Origin: Natrarchaeobaculum aegyptiacum | Lineage (GTDB): Archaea > Halobacteriota > Halobacteria > Halobacteriales > Natrialbaceae | DNA: 64,000 bases | Direction: 5' to 3' | Assembly: GCF_002156705.1 (NCBI RefSeq) | Contig: NZ_CP019893.1 | Coordinates: forward strand, 3,596,001-3,660,000 | Shown here: piece after piece, positions 1 to 8,417 of the stretch | How the letters are laid out: each line of letters begins with the position of its first letter | Numbering within the stretch: the stretch's first letter is position 1 | The notes under the pieces: generated by a model | The model's input: the letters and a program-made list of their open reading frames with translations, nothing else | Told to the model about the DNA's origin: nothing | Database searches by the model: none | Position numbers and translations under genes: made by a program

Positions 1-1
1 G

Positions 2-844
2 TACAAGAAGGGAGCCTGCTCGGCCTGTGCGTACGCCTGTAAGCTTCCAACGCGGGACGAGGAGACGGGCGTCGAGACGGAGGGGCCGGAGTTCGAGACT
101 ATCTACGCCTTCGGATCGATGCAGGGCGTCGGCGACCTCGTGGACGTCATGCGGGGCAACGAACTCTGTGATACCCTCGGGATGGACACCATTTCCGCGG
201 GGGTAACCGTCGCGGCTTACCTCGCCAGCGAAGACGAGTTCGGCAACGCCGAACTGGCTCAGGAAGTCACCGAGAAAATCGCACACAGAGAGGGCGTCGG
301 CGACCTGCTCGCGGAAGGGGTCGACCGCTGTCACGACGAACTCGGCGTCGAGAACCTGACCGTCAAAGGTCTCGAGTTTGCCGCCCACGACGGGCGCGTC
401 CTCCACGGACAGGGACTCTCCTACGCCGTGGCAAACCGGGGGGCTGACCACCTCTACGCCAGCATGCTTCGGCTCGAGTACAGCGGCGAGTTGAACCCGG
501 AAGGAACCCTCGGCAAGGCCGACCGACTCGTGGAAGCCGAGAACGCCGCCGCCTTCCTCGACACCGGCATCATCTGTGTCTTCGGCCGCGACTACGTCAC
601 GCCCGAACGGATGGAAGTGCTGTTCGACGCCGACTACGAGGAGCTGCTCGAGGTCGGGGCGAAGGCCGTCGAACTCGAGCGTCACTTCAACAACCAGCGC
701 GGCTTCGACCGCGAGGACGATCAGGTGCCCTACGAGTTGCCGGACCTCGAGGAAGCGATCGACGAGTACTACGCGGCTCGCGGCTGGACGGACGAGGGCG
801 TCGTTTCGGAGCTGTCGGCCGAGCCGGCAGTCGCGGACGACTGA
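2..844 (+). CDS. Aldehyde:ferredoxin oxidoreductase (tungsten), 3' part
   Basis: The frame is open from base 2, so the start lies before the window; 280 residues are visible. Seen: a CSACAYAC stretch (Cys 6, 9 and 13 of the visible part), a DTLGMDTISAG stretch near 57-67, and a further Cys in GIICVFGR near 192. In AOR-family enzymes the first three and the last Cys bind the [4Fe-4S] cluster and the DxxGM segment contacts the bis-pterin tungsten cofactor. The enzyme oxidises aldehydes to acids with ferredoxin as acceptor, in the cytoplasm. The substrate cannot be told. A MoaD/SAMP-like carrier lies about 660 bases downstream on the other strand, which fits a pterin-dependent enzyme. Truncation is only by the window edge. 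Confidence 0.9.
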   Translation, partial: YKKGACSACAYACKLPTRDEETGVETEGPEFETIYAFGSMQGVGDLVDVMRGNELCDTLGMDTISAGVTVAAYLASEDEFGNAELAQEVTEKIAHREGVGDLLAEGVDRCHDELGVENLTVKGLEFAAHDGRVLHGQGLSYAVANRGADHLYASMLRLEYSGELNPEGTLGKADRLVEAENAAAFLDTGIICVFGRDYVTPERMEVLFDADYEELLEVGAKAVELERHFNNQRGFDREDDQVPYELPDLEEAIDEYYAARGWTDEGVVSELSAEPAVADD

Positions 845-872
845 CGGTTGGTCGTCCGGGACCGGATCACGA

Positions 873-1442
873 TCACGGACCCGACGTGCTCACGACGAGA
901 TACCAGCGGAGCAGGAGGCCGATGGCCGGGAACGCTGCCAGAACGACCAAGAGCAGTGCGGTCCCGCCGTACGTGATCGCAACCCCGGCGATCGACGCCT
1001 CCGCGGCGGAGTCGCCACTCGAGGACGAGCAACTCGATCGCGGCGACGAGTGGACCGAAGGCGGTCCCGACGTTGCCCGCGACGCCGTGGTAGGCAGGAC
1101 GGTTCACTGTGAGTGAGAGCCGGGAGTGATCAACGAGAGGCCGGCGGAGTGAGACAGGCTCGCTGTGGCCCCCAGAGGACGAGCGCGAACCCGCCGCCCA
1201 TTCCCGCCATCGAGGCGTCGACGAGGCGTTTCGAACCGATCCGGTCGGCGAGAGCCTCGCTCGAGAGCGCCGACGCCGATCAGTGCGTAGTCGACCGCGA
1301 CGACCGTTCCCAGCACGGCCGCGGACACGTCGAACGCGTCGAGCCAGATCACCACGAACAGCGGGATCGTGAGTTCGTAGACGGAAAACGGTGCGTTCCC
1401 GAGCATCGTGAACCGGGCGATCGCCCGGTCGGTTCGATTCAG
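873..1442 (-). pseudogene. Decayed MFS transporter
   Basis: Transporter-like segments lie in order on the minus strand but in changing frames. An N-terminal piece reads NRTDRAIARFTMLG followed by a hydrophobic helix (1270-1440). A middle piece reads GNVGTAFGPLVAA (about 1070). A last helix before the stop at 873-875 includes ITYGGTALLLVVL and LLLRWYLVV. The first and last pieces share a frame and the middle is in another, so at least two frameshifts are needed. Only about 190 codons remain, against about 400 for an MFS protein. The codon where Met is expected (1440-1442) is CTG, so the start also looks lost. Reading it as a major facilitator relic is inference from motif style. Confidence 0.6.
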
Positions 1443-1504
1443 CGTCCGCCCACAGCCGCTCGAGGCCAGACACCGTGCGCTGGCTCGACGCTGGCAGGGG
1501 CGAG

Positions 1505-1786
1505 TCATCCGCCGTAGACCGACGGCACCAGCCGGATCACGTCGCCGTCCTCGAGGTCGGTCGCCAGTCCGTCGAGGTGGACGACGTGTCGCCCGTTCCT
1601 CGAGACGACCGTGTCACCTGCGAGTTCCGAGCCATCGTCCGCGAGGATCTCGCCCTCGAGAGCGGGGTACGCTTCCTCGAGTTCCGCGAGCAGGTCGCCG
1701 ACGGTCTCGCAGTCGGTCTCGCGGACGAGCGACTTCTCGCCGATGGCGTCCCGGAACGGCCCGTAGAAGCAACACTCGAGTTTCAC
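1505..1786 (-). CDS. MoaD/ThiS-family sulfur carrier (SAMP-like)
   Basis: A 93-residue beta-grasp protein ending in Gly-Gly (SVYGG), the terminus that an E1-like enzyme adenylates and thiolates. The GTG at 1786 is chosen because the family starts directly with the KLECCFYGPFRD strand; a longer reading adds residues with no family resemblance. The stretch NGRHVVHLDG and the end resemble haloarchaeal SAMP3/MoaD-type proteins, which both supply sulfur to molybdopterin and tag proteins (known for Haloferax). Lying near the AOR gene, it may serve tungstopterin synthesis; protein tagging is equally possible. Which role dominates cannot be read from the sequence. Confidence 0.75.
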   Translation of the reverse strand: MKLECCFYGPFRDAIGEKSLVRETDCETVGDLLAELEEAYPALEGEILADDGSELAGDTVVSRNGRHVVHLDGLATDLEDGDVIRLVPSVYGG

Positions 1787-1862
1787 GACCGATGATACGA
1801 GGAGCGGTGATTTGTAAGCGACGGTCCCGGTCAGCGGCGGCAATCAGGCACAGCAATCCGTC

Positions 1863-2603
1863 TCAGTACTCGAGGGTCCGGGGATCGATCCGCGTCGGTT
1901 CCGGTGCCGACGCCGTCGCGACGGCGAACGCACCGTGTTCGTCGGGCACCTCGTCGTCACCCGTTAGCACGATCACCCCGTCGACGAGCAGTGGGACGAG
2001 CACGCCAGCGACGACCGCTCCCGGTGCGGCGAGTGAGTCACGGACGACGACGCGGTCGCCAGCTTCGATCCCGTAGTCGTCGACGACCGATCGGGCCGCC
2101 TCGAGTGCCTCTCCGTGGGTGAGCGTCCGATCACCGTCGGTCAGGTACGCCGTGTCGGGGTCGACCTCGAGCGGCGGAAACGCCGGGTTCTCGGTCCAGA
2201 CGCCGGCGTCGAAGTGGTGGACGCCCGCTTCCTCGGGTTTCGCGCCGTACCCCACGCGCTGGGTTCCTCGCGGCAGCTCGTACGCGCCGGACTCGACGAC
2301 CGGGACCGGCGCGACGAACGCACGAACGTTCTCGACCTCACCGAGATCAGACGGCGGGTCGAACCGCGTGGTCGCCTCGAGCAACGTACTCCCGAGATGT
2401 GCGAGTAGCGCGAACGGACCCTCCCCCACGATTCCGACCGTTACCCCGTTTCGAACGCCGAGGTGGCGCAGGAAGTTCCCCGATTGCCAGGCCGTACTGC
2501 AGAGCCAGTGGTGATCGAACGCCCGCCCGGTGGCGTCGACGAGCGCCGTTCGATCGGGCTCGAGGTCGCCGGTCAGCAACTCGTCCACCGTTGTCGCAGT
2601 CAT
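1863..2603 (-). CDS. Acyl-CoA-synthetase N-terminal-like protein, function unknown
   Basis: A 246-residue cytoplasmic protein starting at ATG 2603 (MTATTVDELL). Residues 15-75 (DRTALVDATGRAFDHHWLC and the following NFLRHLGVR.GVTVGIV) look like the first subdomain of AMP-forming acyl-CoA synthetases. Near 140-190, TAYLTDGDRTLTHGEALEAA repeats that style, then GDRVVV. There is no TGGTTGxPKG adenylate loop and no C-terminal catalytic Lys domain, so it is unlikely to be an active ligase. It may be a reduced stand-alone family in haloarchaea. It could share a transcript with no clear partner: dnaJ lies upstream on the same strand, more than 330 bases away. Confidence 0.6.
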   Translation of the reverse strand: MTATTVDELLTGDLEPDRTALVDATGRAFDHHWLCSTAWQSGNFLRHLGVRNGVTVGIVGEGPFALLAHLGSTLLEATTRFDPPSDLGEVENVRAFVAPVPVVESGAYELPRGTQRVGYGAKPEEAGVHHFDAGVWTENPAFPPLEVDPDTAYLTDGDRTLTHGEALEAARSVVDDYGIEAGDRVVVRDSLAAPGAVVAGVLVPLLVDGVIVLTGDDEVPDEHGAFAVATASAPEPTRIDPRTLEY

Positions 2604-2755
2604 ACCCGGTACTCGGGCGGGAGACGAAAAAAGGCCGCCGACTCGAGTCGGCCTGCAGGAGGTTGCCACCACGACAGCGGAATCAGAACGCAGAGGATGA
2701 TCTCGTCGGTTCATCCCGGAGGAATCGGGCTTTCCTCGAGCGACAGACCAGACCG

Positions 2756-2938
2756 TCACTCGTCGCAGAACACCTCGAACGTGGCGCTTCCGCACCGACA
2801 TCCCGAGGGCTGCCCGATCGGACGGACTTCACCATCGGCTCGTTGCGTGCTCGCGTACGAGCGTCCACAGTCGGTGCACGTCGCCGCGACTTTCCGTGGT
2901 GTACCAGTCGTCGACTCGAGTGGCGTCGCGCAGACGCC
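2756..2938 (-). pseudogene. Small CxxC zinc-ribbon reading frame without a start codon
   Basis: Directly after the dnaJ stop (TAG, 2939-2941) and in the same frame lie about 60 sense codons ending at TGA 2756-2758. The last 40 include CTDCGRSYAS, then CRCGS and a final Cys near the end, the look of the small CxxC zinc-finger proteins common in haloarchaea. No ATG, GTG or TTG occurs in frame between the dnaJ stop and the first CxxC. The most likely former start is the GTC at 2888-2890, one base from GTG, giving a 44-residue protein. It may be a start-lost gene, a gene using an unusual start, or a readthrough tail of DnaJ. Confidence 0.45.
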
Positions 2939-4090
2939 CTAAAACGCCCGTTTGATCTTCTCGAAGAAGCCCTCGCTGACGTCGATTTCGTCGCCGCCCG
3001 CCTCGGCGAACGCCTCGAGTGCCTCGCGTTGTTCCTCGTTTAGCTGCTTGGGGGTAACGACCTGCACCTGCACGTAGAGGTCACCCTGACCGCGACCGCG
3101 CAGGCGGGGCATTCCCTTGCCCTCGAGGCGGAACGTCTCGCCGCTCTGGGTGGCCTTCGGGACGTCGAACTCGACGGTCCCGTCGAGGGTGGGAACCGAG
3201 ACGGTGTCGCCGAAGACTGCCTGCGGGAACGAGATCGGTAAGTGGTATCGGAGGTCGTCGCCTTCGCGTTCGAACTCGCCGTGTTCGCGGACCCTGACGT
3301 CGATCAGGAGGTCACCGTGGGGACCGCCCTCGGGACTTGGTGCTCCCTCGCCTTCCATCCGGAGGGTCTGGCCGTCGTCGATTCCCGGCGGGACGTCGAT
3401 CGTCAGGGTAGCTTCGTTGCGGACGTACCCCTCGCCGTGACACTCGCTGCAGGTCTCGCTGTAGAGGGTACCTTCGCCGCCACAGCGTCGACACGCAGTC
3501 GTCTGCTGGACTCGCCCGAGCGGCGTCTGCTGGACCTGTGTGACCTGCCCGCGACCCTGACACTCGGGGCAGGTCCGGGCGTCGGCGTCGGGCGGATGGC
3601 CGTCGCCGTCACAGGCGTCACAGGCCTCGGGACGCTCGAGCGTGAACTGTTTTTCCGCACCCTCGAAGGCTTCCTCGAGGTCGATCTCGAGTTCGGTGCG
3701 AAGATCACGGCCCTTGCGTGGACGACGGCGACCGCGGCCGCCGCCACCGCCGAAAACCTGTTCGAAGAGGTCGCCGAGGCCCCCACCGCCGCCCATGCCG
3801 CCCATGCCGCCGAACGGGTCCCCGCCCATGCCGCCGCCCTCGCCAGCGTCGAAACCGTGTTTCTCGGCCTGCTCGTAGCGCTCGTGACCCATCCGGTCGT
3901 AGGCCTCGCGCTTATCGTCGTCGGTGAGGACCTGTTTTGCCTTCTGGATCTTCTTGAACTTCTCCTCGGCGTCCGGGTCGTCGCTGACGTCCGGATGGTA
4001 CTCCGTCGCCTTCGACCGGTATGCCTGCTTGATCTCCTCGGCTGAGGCGTCCCGGCTCACGCCGAGGATCTCGTAGAAATCCTCACTCAT
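2939..4090 (-). CDS. dnaJ: Chaperone protein DnaJ (type I Hsp40)
   Basis: A 383-residue co-chaperone that stimulates the DnaK ATPase and delivers unfolded clients in the cytoplasm. J domain at 1-68 with HPD at 32-34; a Gly/Phe-rich linker at about 80-120 (GGMGGDPFGGMGG); four CxxCxGxG zinc repeats at about 157-221 (CDACDGDG, CPECQGRG, CRRCGGEG, CSECHGEG); and a C-terminal substrate-binding region ending in EGFFEKIKRAF. Length and domain order are complete for type I. dnaK and grpE, often next to it in haloarchaea, are not in this window. The next gene upstream on the same strand is the PhoU regulator, about 100 bases away. Confidence 0.97.
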   Translation of the reverse strand: MSEDFYEILGVSRDASAEEIKQAYRSKATEYHPDVSDDPDAEEKFKKIQKAKQVLTDDDKREAYDRMGHERYEQAEKHGFDAGEGGGMGGDPFGGMGGMGGGGGLGDLFEQVFGGGGGRGRRRPRKGRDLRTELEIDLEEAFEGAEKQFTLERPEACDACDGDGHPPDADARTCPECQGRGQVTQVQQTPLGRVQQTTACRRCGGEGTLYSETCSECHGEGYVRNEATLTIDVPPGIDDGQTLRMEGEGAPSPEGGPHGDLLIDVRVREHGEFEREGDDLRYHLPISFPQAVFGDTVSVPTLDGTVEFDVPKATQSGETFRLEGKGMPRLRGRGQGDLYVQVQVVTPKQLNEEQREALEAFAEAGGDEIDVSEGFFEKIKRAF

Positions 4091-4193
4091 TCGTTAGCCA
4101 CCGATACTGGATTGAACCACTTGAAACGAACGTTCTCGGGCGAATCTCCGCCCGCTCCGTTCGGCGCTCGGACGACCACCCCTCGCTACCCGA

Positions 4194-5189
4194 TCAGGGC
4201 CGTGGGGCCGCCTTCTGGAGGGCCGTCTCCGCGATGTTCCCGCCGTAGTCGGCGCTCCGTGAGAGCGAGTCGACGATCAACCCGAGCGACTGGGCCTGGA
4301 TCGGATCTAACTCGCGGAGCATGTCGTCGATCGTGCGCGTGTGTTCGTCGATCTCGAGGACGGCCTCGCGTGCGGCGTGTCCGAGCTGGTTCGCTTCGTC
4401 GGAATCTTCGGCGTAGAGGGCGTCCATCGCCTTCTCGAGGACGTCAGAGGCATCCGCGCGAAGGTCGGCGAGGGCGTCGGCGACGTCCGCTGGAATGTCG
4501 TCGAGTTTCAGCGCGAGATTCGAGATCTTGGCGGCGTGGTCGGCGACGCGCTCGAGCTGGCGCGCACTCGAGTGGTAGTCGAAACAGTCCTCGCGGGGGA
4601 CCCCCAGTTCCTCTGCGGCGCGAGGCGAGCGAAGCGTCGCCCGGAAGATCCGGGAGACCACGAGCCAGAGACGGTCGACGTCGTCGTCGCGTTCGATCAC
4701 GTCGAGTGCGACGTCGTCGTCGTTCTCGATCAGCGCGGTGACGGCGTCTGCGAGCATCGAAATGGCGATCAGGCGCATCCGCGAGACGGCGTTGACGATC
4801 GAGAGCTCCGAGGAGTCGAGCAAGTCCTGAATGACGACGCTGTCGGTGGTCTCCTCCAGGATCTCGACGCCGACCAGACTCTGGGTGGCGTCCCGGATCG
4901 CCCGCCGTTGCTCGGTCGTGATCCGGGTCGCCTGAAGTCGAATGATGTCGAAGCCGCTGACGTACATCGTCATCACGGCCCGGGTGAGTCGTTCGCCCTC
5001 GAGATCGGAGACGTCGAGCGTTCCTTCCTGACGTCTCGACTCCGACCGGGGCGTCAACAGGAGCGAATCACCTTCCGGGAAGAACTCGACGGTCGTCCCA
5101 GCCTCGACGCCGTTTTCGGTCGCCCACGTCTTCGGCAGCGATACCGTATACGTAGATCCGCCGGTCACCTGGACCTTCCGCGTCTCCAT
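4194..5189 (-). CDS. AbrB/SpoVT-PhoU phosphate regulator
   Basis: A 331-residue protein with an N-terminal swapped-hairpin AbrB domain (1-45; METRKVQVTGGSTYTVSLPK is typical) followed by two PhoU-like helical repeats (about 105-325). ATG 5189 is chosen because the AbrB motif begins there and a TATA-like ATTTATA lies about 24-30 bases upstream, as in leaderless haloarchaeal genes. It is divergent from the pst operon, which has no separate phoU in this window, so it very probably controls or couples to phosphate uptake. In this family the AbrB part is presumed to bind DNA and the PhoU part to sense Pst/PhoB-like signalling; the exact target is not visible. Confidence 0.88.
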   Translation of the reverse strand: METRKVQVTGGSTYTVSLPKTWATENGVEAGTTVEFFPEGDSLLLTPRSESRRQEGTLDVSDLEGERLTRAVMTMYVSGFDIIRLQATRITTEQRRAIRDATQSLVGVEILEETTDSVVIQDLLDSSELSIVNAVSRMRLIAISMLADAVTALIENDDDVALDVIERDDDVDRLWLVVSRIFRATLRSPRAAEELGVPREDCFDYHSSARQLERVADHAAKISNLALKLDDIPADVADALADLRADASDVLEKAMDALYAEDSDEANQLGHAAREAVLEIDEHTRTIDDMLRELDPIQAQSLGLIVDSLSRSADYGGNIAETALQKAAPRP

Positions 5190-5212
5190 ACGGGCCGTTC
5201 GAACGGCGACAC

Positions 5213-5219
5213 TATAAAT
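5213..5219 (-). promoter_or_regulatory. TATA box of the AbrB-PhoU gene
   Basis: Read on the minus strand, ATTTATA lies 24-30 bases before ATG 5189. That is the spacing expected for a transcript starting at or within a few bases of the start codon. Confidence 0.5.
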
Positions 5220-5342
5220 CACCACCCATCTATGTATCTCACGTTCGAGTCGGTCTGCCACCTGTTGAGAATCCTGTGTCCAGTCGACGATTGGGACAGG
5301 AAGGTCAATGCCGCGCCCATGGTGTGGTACTTGGAAACGAAC

Positions 5343-5377
5343 ATAGCACTATATAGAAATCATAGAAGGGTATTTAG
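5343..5377 (+). promoter_or_regulatory. pstS promoter with Pho-type element
   Basis: A 35-bp AT-rich block, ATAGCACTATATAG followed by CATAG and TATTTAG, ends 25 bases before ATG 5403. It matches the block before pstB at 28 of 35 positions with identical internal spacing. TATTTAG sits where the TATA box of a leaderless gene should be. The ATAGC...CATAG part upstream is the likely phosphate-responsive site; a similar cis element (P-box) is known for Halobacterium pst promoters. Confidence 0.65.
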
Positions 5378-5402
5378 ACGGGTCGAGCCGTAGCTGCTGG
5401 CA

Positions 5403-6386
5403 ATGGGAACGGAGCCGATTCCGGGACGTGGTGGCTACACGCGCCGTCGCGTTCTCCTCGGCGCTGCCGGGGCGTCGATGGCCGGGTTGGCGGGGTGTAT
5501 CGTCCACGGCGAAGACAGCGGTCTCGAGGGCGAGATCGTCGTCGACGGCTCGAACACGCTCCGGCCGACGACCGCCCTCGTCGCCGAACAGTTCATGTGG
5601 CAGAACAACCAGGTCGAAATCCCCATCAGACCGGCCGGGACGGGGGCCGGCTTTCAGCAATTTTGTCGCGGCGAAACCGACCTGCAGAACGCGAGCCGCG
5701 AGATCGCCGACGACGAGCGAGACCTCTGTGACGAGACCGGCGTCGACTGGTTCAGGCTCGACGTCGTGATGGACGGCATCGCGATCATGAAACACGAGGA
5801 CAACGATCGTGTGGAGTCCCTGACGACCGACCAGCTGCGCGAGCTGTGGCAGCGTGGCTCGGACGTCGAGACCTGGCAGGATCTGGACGACGACTGGCCC
5901 GACGAGGAGATCTCGCTGTACGGTCGCGACACGGCCTCTGGGACGTTCGACTACTTCACCGAAACGATCACCGGCAACGTCGGAAACATTCGCGCCGATT
6001 ACAGCGGCACGCCCGACACGAACGCGATCATTCGCGGCGTTCGCGGCGACCGGTACGCGGTCGGCTTCGGCGGCATGGGATATTACGAGGAGAACCAGGA
6101 GGGCCTCGACCTGATCGGCGTCGAGGACACGGATACCGACGCCGACGGCCCGGTGTTCCCCGACGCGGACACGATTCGGGAGGGAACGTACAGCCCGCTC
6201 TCGAGACCAATGTTTCTCTACGTCCGGGAGGCCGCCATCGAGCGGGAGCCGGTCCGACGTTTCCTCCGGTTTTACCTCGATAACGTTCAACAGGCTGCTC
6301 TCGATACAGGCTTTTTCGAGATCCCCGACGAGACGATCGACGAACAGCACGCGAAACTCGACGAAAAATACGAGGCCTACGAATGA
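5403..6386 (+). CDS. pstS: Phosphate ABC transporter substrate-binding lipoprotein
   Basis: A 327-residue extracellular phosphate-binding protein. N-terminal Tat signal with RRR at 14-16, a hydrophobic core, and lipobox LAGC with Cys32 as the lipidation site, so it is exported folded and anchored outside the membrane. The body has the PstS features GSNTLRPTTA (about 51), RPAGTGAGFQQF (about 80-91) and GRDTASGTF (about 177-185), the loops that hold phosphate. It is the first gene of pstS-pstC-pstA; its stop overlaps the pstC start by 4 bases. Expression is probably raised by phosphate starvation through the Pho-type promoter upstream. Confidence 0.96.
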   Translation: MGTEPIPGRGGYTRRRVLLGAAGASMAGLAGCIVHGEDSGLEGEIVVDGSNTLRPTTALVAEQFMWQNNQVEIPIRPAGTGAGFQQFCRGETDLQNASREIADDERDLCDETGVDWFRLDVVMDGIAIMKHEDNDRVESLTTDQLRELWQRGSDVETWQDLDDDWPDEEISLYGRDTASGTFDYFTETITGNVGNIRADYSGTPDTNAIIRGVRGDRYAVGFGGMGYYEENQEGLDLIGVEDTDTDADGPVFPDADTIREGTYSPLSRPMFLYVREAAIEREPVRRFLRFYLDNVQQAALDTGFFEIPDETIDEQHAKLDEKYEAYE

Positions 6387-7306
6387 GCTCGGAACCGATC
6401 GACCTGCGGAGAGAGCAAAACAACGTCGGCTCGATCGTCGACAGAGCCGCGAAGTGGATCTTCTTCTCCTGTGCGCTCGTCACCGTCCTGACGACGCTGG
6501 CGATCATCCTCGTCCTCGTCGACGGGGCGGTCGACTTCTTCTCGCACGTCTCGGTCGTGGAGTACCTTACGGGAACCGAATGGAACCCACGAGACGCGGC
6601 CGACCCGAGCTTCGGCGTGTTGCCGCTGGTCTGGGGAACGCTGGTGATCACCGTCGGGTCGGCGTTGATCGCGATTCCGGTCGGCACCCTGACGGCGATC
6701 TACCTCTCGGAGTACGCCGACGAACGCGTCCGAAACGTACTGAAACCGACGCTCGAGGTGCTCGCGGGGATCCCGACCATCGTCTACGGGTTCTTCGCGC
6801 TCTCGTTTATCACGCCGATCATCCAGCTCGTTTACCCGGGCGTGGGCGTGTTCAACGCGCTCTCGGGGATCATCGTCGTCGGGATCATGATCATCCCGAT
6901 GGTCTCGTCGATCTCGGAAGACGCGATGAGTTCGGTGCCGGACTCGCTCCGAAACGCGGCCTACGGACTGGGGGCGACGAAGTTCGAAGTGTCGACTCAG
7001 GTCGTCTTACCCGCCTCGCTGTCGGGGATTCTCGCGGCGTACATCCTCGCGATCTCGAGAGCGATCGGTGAGACGATGGCCGTCACACTGGCCGTCGGCA
7101 TGTTGCCCCAGATCACCGCCAGCCCGTTCGCGGAGATGCAGACGATGACCGCGTACATGGTCGAAATCGGGACGGGTGACGCGTCGGTCGGGTCGATCGG
7201 CTACATGAGCCTGTTCGCGCTCGGGCTGACACTGTTCCTGATGACGTTCACGATGAACATTGGAAGCATGTGGGTCCGGTCACGCTACCGGGAGGAGTAC
7301 GAATGA
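6383..7306 (+). CDS. pstC: Phosphate ABC transporter permease PstC
   Basis: A 307-residue integral membrane protein with six predicted helices. The first is at about 24-48, and the binding-protein-dependent transport core spans about 85-300. The cytoplasmic coupling loop is seen at about 215-230 ([16 protein letters not shown]). [20 protein letters not shown] is the typical EAA-loop region contacting the ATPase. It forms the transmembrane pore with PstA. The start ATG overlaps the pstS stop (ATGA), indicating translational coupling, and its own stop overlaps pstA in the same way. Confidence 0.95.
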   Translation: MSSEPIDLRREQNNVGSIVDRAAKWIFFSCALVTVLTTLAIILVLVDGAVDFFSHVSVVEYLTGTEWNPRDAADPSFGVLPLVWGTLVITVGSALIAIPVGTLTAIYLSEYADERVRNVLKPTLEVLAGIPTIVYGFFALSFITPIIQLVYPGVGVFNALSGIIVVGIMIIPMVSSISEDAMSSVPDSLRNAAYGLGATKFEVSTQVVLPASLSGILAAYILAISRAIGETMAVTLAVGMLPQITASPFAEMQTMTAYMVEIGTGDASVGSIGYMSLFALGLTLFLMTFTMNIGSMWVRSRYREEYE

Positions 7307-8238
7307 GCACGGGCACCGAATCTGACGGCTTCGACCTCGAGGACGCCTCGATCGAGCGAATGCAGCTGTACGGCCGCATCTTCCTCGGCCTCTGTCTCGC
7401 GGCTGCACTCGTCGGGATCGTCGCCTTGCTCGCGCTGCTGTACGACGTCGTCAGCGAGGCCTGGGGCTGGCTCACCTGGGAGTTCCTGACGCACCCGCCG
7501 TCGATGCTCGTCGAACACTACAATCCCGGAAACTACGGCGACCTGCCGACCGGCCCCGGCGGCATCTACCCCGCGCTCGTCGGGTCGATCTACCTGATCT
7601 TCCTCACCGCGATCTTCACGCTCGTGCTCGGGGTCGGCGCGGCGATCTACCTCGAGGAGTACGCCGCCGACACCCGCCTGACCCAGCTGATCGAGGCGAA
7701 CATCGCCAACCTCGCGGGCGTTCCCTCAATCGTCTACGGGCTGCTCGGGCTGGCACTGTTCGTCCGGGCGATGGGCGCAGGCTCGAGTCTCATCGCCGGT
7801 GCGTTGACGCTGACGCTGCTGATCCTGCCCATCGTCATCGTCCAGACTCAGGAGGCGTTGCGAGCGGTTCCGGATTCGATGCGGAACGCGTCCTACGGTG
7901 CCGGTGCGACGAAGTGGCAGACGATCCGCAGCGTCGTCCTTCCCGAGGCGATTCCGGGAATCATGACGGGGATCATCCTCTCCCTGTCGCGGGCGATCGG
8001 CGAGACGGCACCGATCATCATGGTCGGGGCGGCGACGTCGATGTTCGGCCCGCCGACACTCACCGATCCGACGACCTCGTTCGCCGCGATGCCGATGCAG
8101 ATCTTCGAGTGGGCGAAGGCACCCGAACCGAACTTCCAGCACGTCGCCGCCGCGGGGATCATCGTTCTGCTCAGCGTCCTCTTGCTGATGAACGCGACAG
8201 CGATCTACATCCGGAACAAGTACGATCGGCGCGCCTGA
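7303..8238 (+). CDS. pstA: Phosphate ABC transporter permease PstA
   Basis: A 311-residue membrane protein with six helices, partner of PstC. ATG 7303 is chosen because it overlaps the pstC stop by 4 bases; a start at 7270 would sit inside pstC. EAA-loop signature [20 protein letters not shown] and [16 protein letters not shown] are visible. The ATPase gene pstB does not follow directly: 179 bases with a separate Pho-type promoter intervene, so pstSCA and pstB can be transcribed separately. Confidence 0.95.
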   Translation: MSTGTESDGFDLEDASIERMQLYGRIFLGLCLAAALVGIVALLALLYDVVSEAWGWLTWEFLTHPPSMLVEHYNPGNYGDLPTGPGGIYPALVGSIYLIFLTAIFTLVLGVGAAIYLEEYAADTRLTQLIEANIANLAGVPSIVYGLLGLALFVRAMGAGSSLIAGALTLTLLILPIVIVQTQEALRAVPDSMRNASYGAGATKWQTIRSVVLPEAIPGIMTGIILSLSRAIGETAPIIMVGAATSMFGPPTLTDPTTSFAAMPMQIFEWAKAPEPNFQHVAAAGIIVLLSVLLLMNATAIYIRNKYDRRA

Positions 8239-8361
8239 ACCGCGCCGGTATCGTTCGAATCGACACCTCACGACAGTTTTCCCGCACCTGCCGCTCGATG
8301 CCAATCTCCCTTTGCGACGTCTCCCTCGACGGCGACCCGTACCGTCACGATCGTCGTCACT

Positions 8362-8396
8362 ATAGCTCTATATAGGAGACATAGTACGATATTTAG
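8362..8396 (+). promoter_or_regulatory. pstB promoter with Pho-type element
   Basis: ATAGCTCTATATAG, CATAG and TATTTAG occur with the same spacing as upstream of pstS (28 of 35 bases identical). TATTTAG begins 28 and 31 bases before the two possible start codons at 8418 and 8421, favouring a leaderless pstB transcript starting there. Confidence 0.65.
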
Positions 8397-8417
8397 GTCG
8401 TGGCTGTTTCGTAGTCG

